DNA from: Ectothiorhodospira mobilis | Lineage (GTDB): Bacteria; Pseudomonadota; Gammaproteobacteria; Ectothiorhodospirales; Ectothiorhodospiraceae | DNA: 53,378 bases | Direction: 5' to 3' | NCBI RefSeq assembly: GCF_900114895.1 | Contig: NZ_FOUO01000016.1 | Coordinates: 1-53,378 of the forward strand | In this document: piece by piece, positions 53,217 to 53,378 of the stretch | Layout: every line of letters starts with the position of its first letter | Numbering within the stretch: the first letter of the stretch is position 1 | Notes under the pieces: model-generated | The model's database searches: none | What the model was told of the DNA's origin: nothing | The model's input: only the letters and a program-made list of their open reading frames with translations | Position numbers and translations under genes: made by a program

Positions 53217-53378
53217 GCAGCCTGGATTCTTTGACCTGGAAGACCGGTACGCCCTGCTGGAGAAGCTGGGCGATCCATTGCCCCAGCTCAACCGCGTGGT
53301 GGACTGGGAGGCCTTCCGGCCGACGCTGGCCAAGGTGTATGACAAGCCCCGCAAGAGCAAGGCGGGCCGCAAGCCCTA
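53215..53378 (+). CDS. IS5-family transposase, N-terminal fragment cut by window end
   Basis: 54 codons are visible: MQPGFFDLEDRYALLEKLGD, then PLPQLNRVVDWEAFRPTLAK and a basic KPRKSKAGRKP. This is the conserved N-terminus of IS5-type DDE transposases, before the catalytic domain. The reading frame is open at the window edge, so completeness cannot be judged. I could not identify the left inverted repeat with confidence; it should lie within about 60 bp upstream of the start. Confidence 0.85.
   Translation, partial: MQPGFFDLEDRYALLEKLGDPLPQLNRVVDWEAFRPTLAKVYDKPRKSKAGRKP

Overview
The window is a GC-rich (about 70 %) gammaproteobacterial chromosome segment. Its gene order matches several blocks I know from Pseudomonas: ubiK / amtB / glnK / comM; pilGHIJ-chpA opposite gshB-tonB-algH-ruvX-pyrR-pyrB-pyrX; and degQ / pilU / pilT opposite yggS-proC-yggT. 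A haem-rich cytochrome locus, a flavinylation-type insert and a PyrK-like reductase point to a respiratory, probably halophilic or sulfur-metabolising relative such as Ectothiorhodospiraceae. That placement is inference. Most of the window is dense core genome; only the last 1.1 kb looks acquired.

Left part (1-14.4 kb). ribF-ileS-lspA-ispH form one operon that meets amtB head-on at a strong hairpin. The nitrogen operon (outer-membrane porin, glnK, amtB) is read leftwards from a near-perfect sigma-54 promoter with an exact-consensus NtrC palindrome about 125 bp upstream. ubiK and comM, usual neighbours of glnK-amtB, are separated by an octahaem cytochrome c and a cytochrome b. That pair has an FNR box and a -10 hexamer at class-II spacing. 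comM, rsmE and a NYN-domain gene follow. Two copies of a structured repeat lie near 8.2 and 14.4 kb: a conserved 58-bp core inside copy-specific inverted arms.

Middle (14.4-38 kb). A Pil-Chp-type chemosensory operon (pilG, pilH, pilI, pilJ, chpA and a cheW-like gene) runs leftwards without local methyltransferase or methylesterase genes. Opposite it lie gshB and a three-gene insert (apbE, a NusG_II protein, a Gx-family membrane protein), then tonB, algH, ruvX, pyrR, pyrB, a catalytically dead dihydroorotase (pyrX) and a PyrK-like flavoprotein. Three PilT-type ATPase genes (pilT, pilU and a third paralogue) lead into degQ on the minus strand.

Right part (38-53.4 kb). yggS-proC-yggT-yggU-nudE-cysQ is a housekeeping operon. 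ppsA and its regulator ppsR follow on the minus strand, then a CysB-like LysR gene. Next is a compact set of overlapping genes: a retropepsin-like protease, an inactive-transglutaminase 7TM protein, a RimK-like ATP-grasp ligase and two crcB fluoride channels. A perfect TGTGA-N6-TCACA palindrome whose spacer is TATAAT precedes this set. fnr, a small membrane protein and tRNA-Thr(CGT) come next. The end is AT-richer: a higBA toxin-antitoxin pair with an apparently leaderless toxin mRNA, then an IS5-type transposase cut by the window edge.
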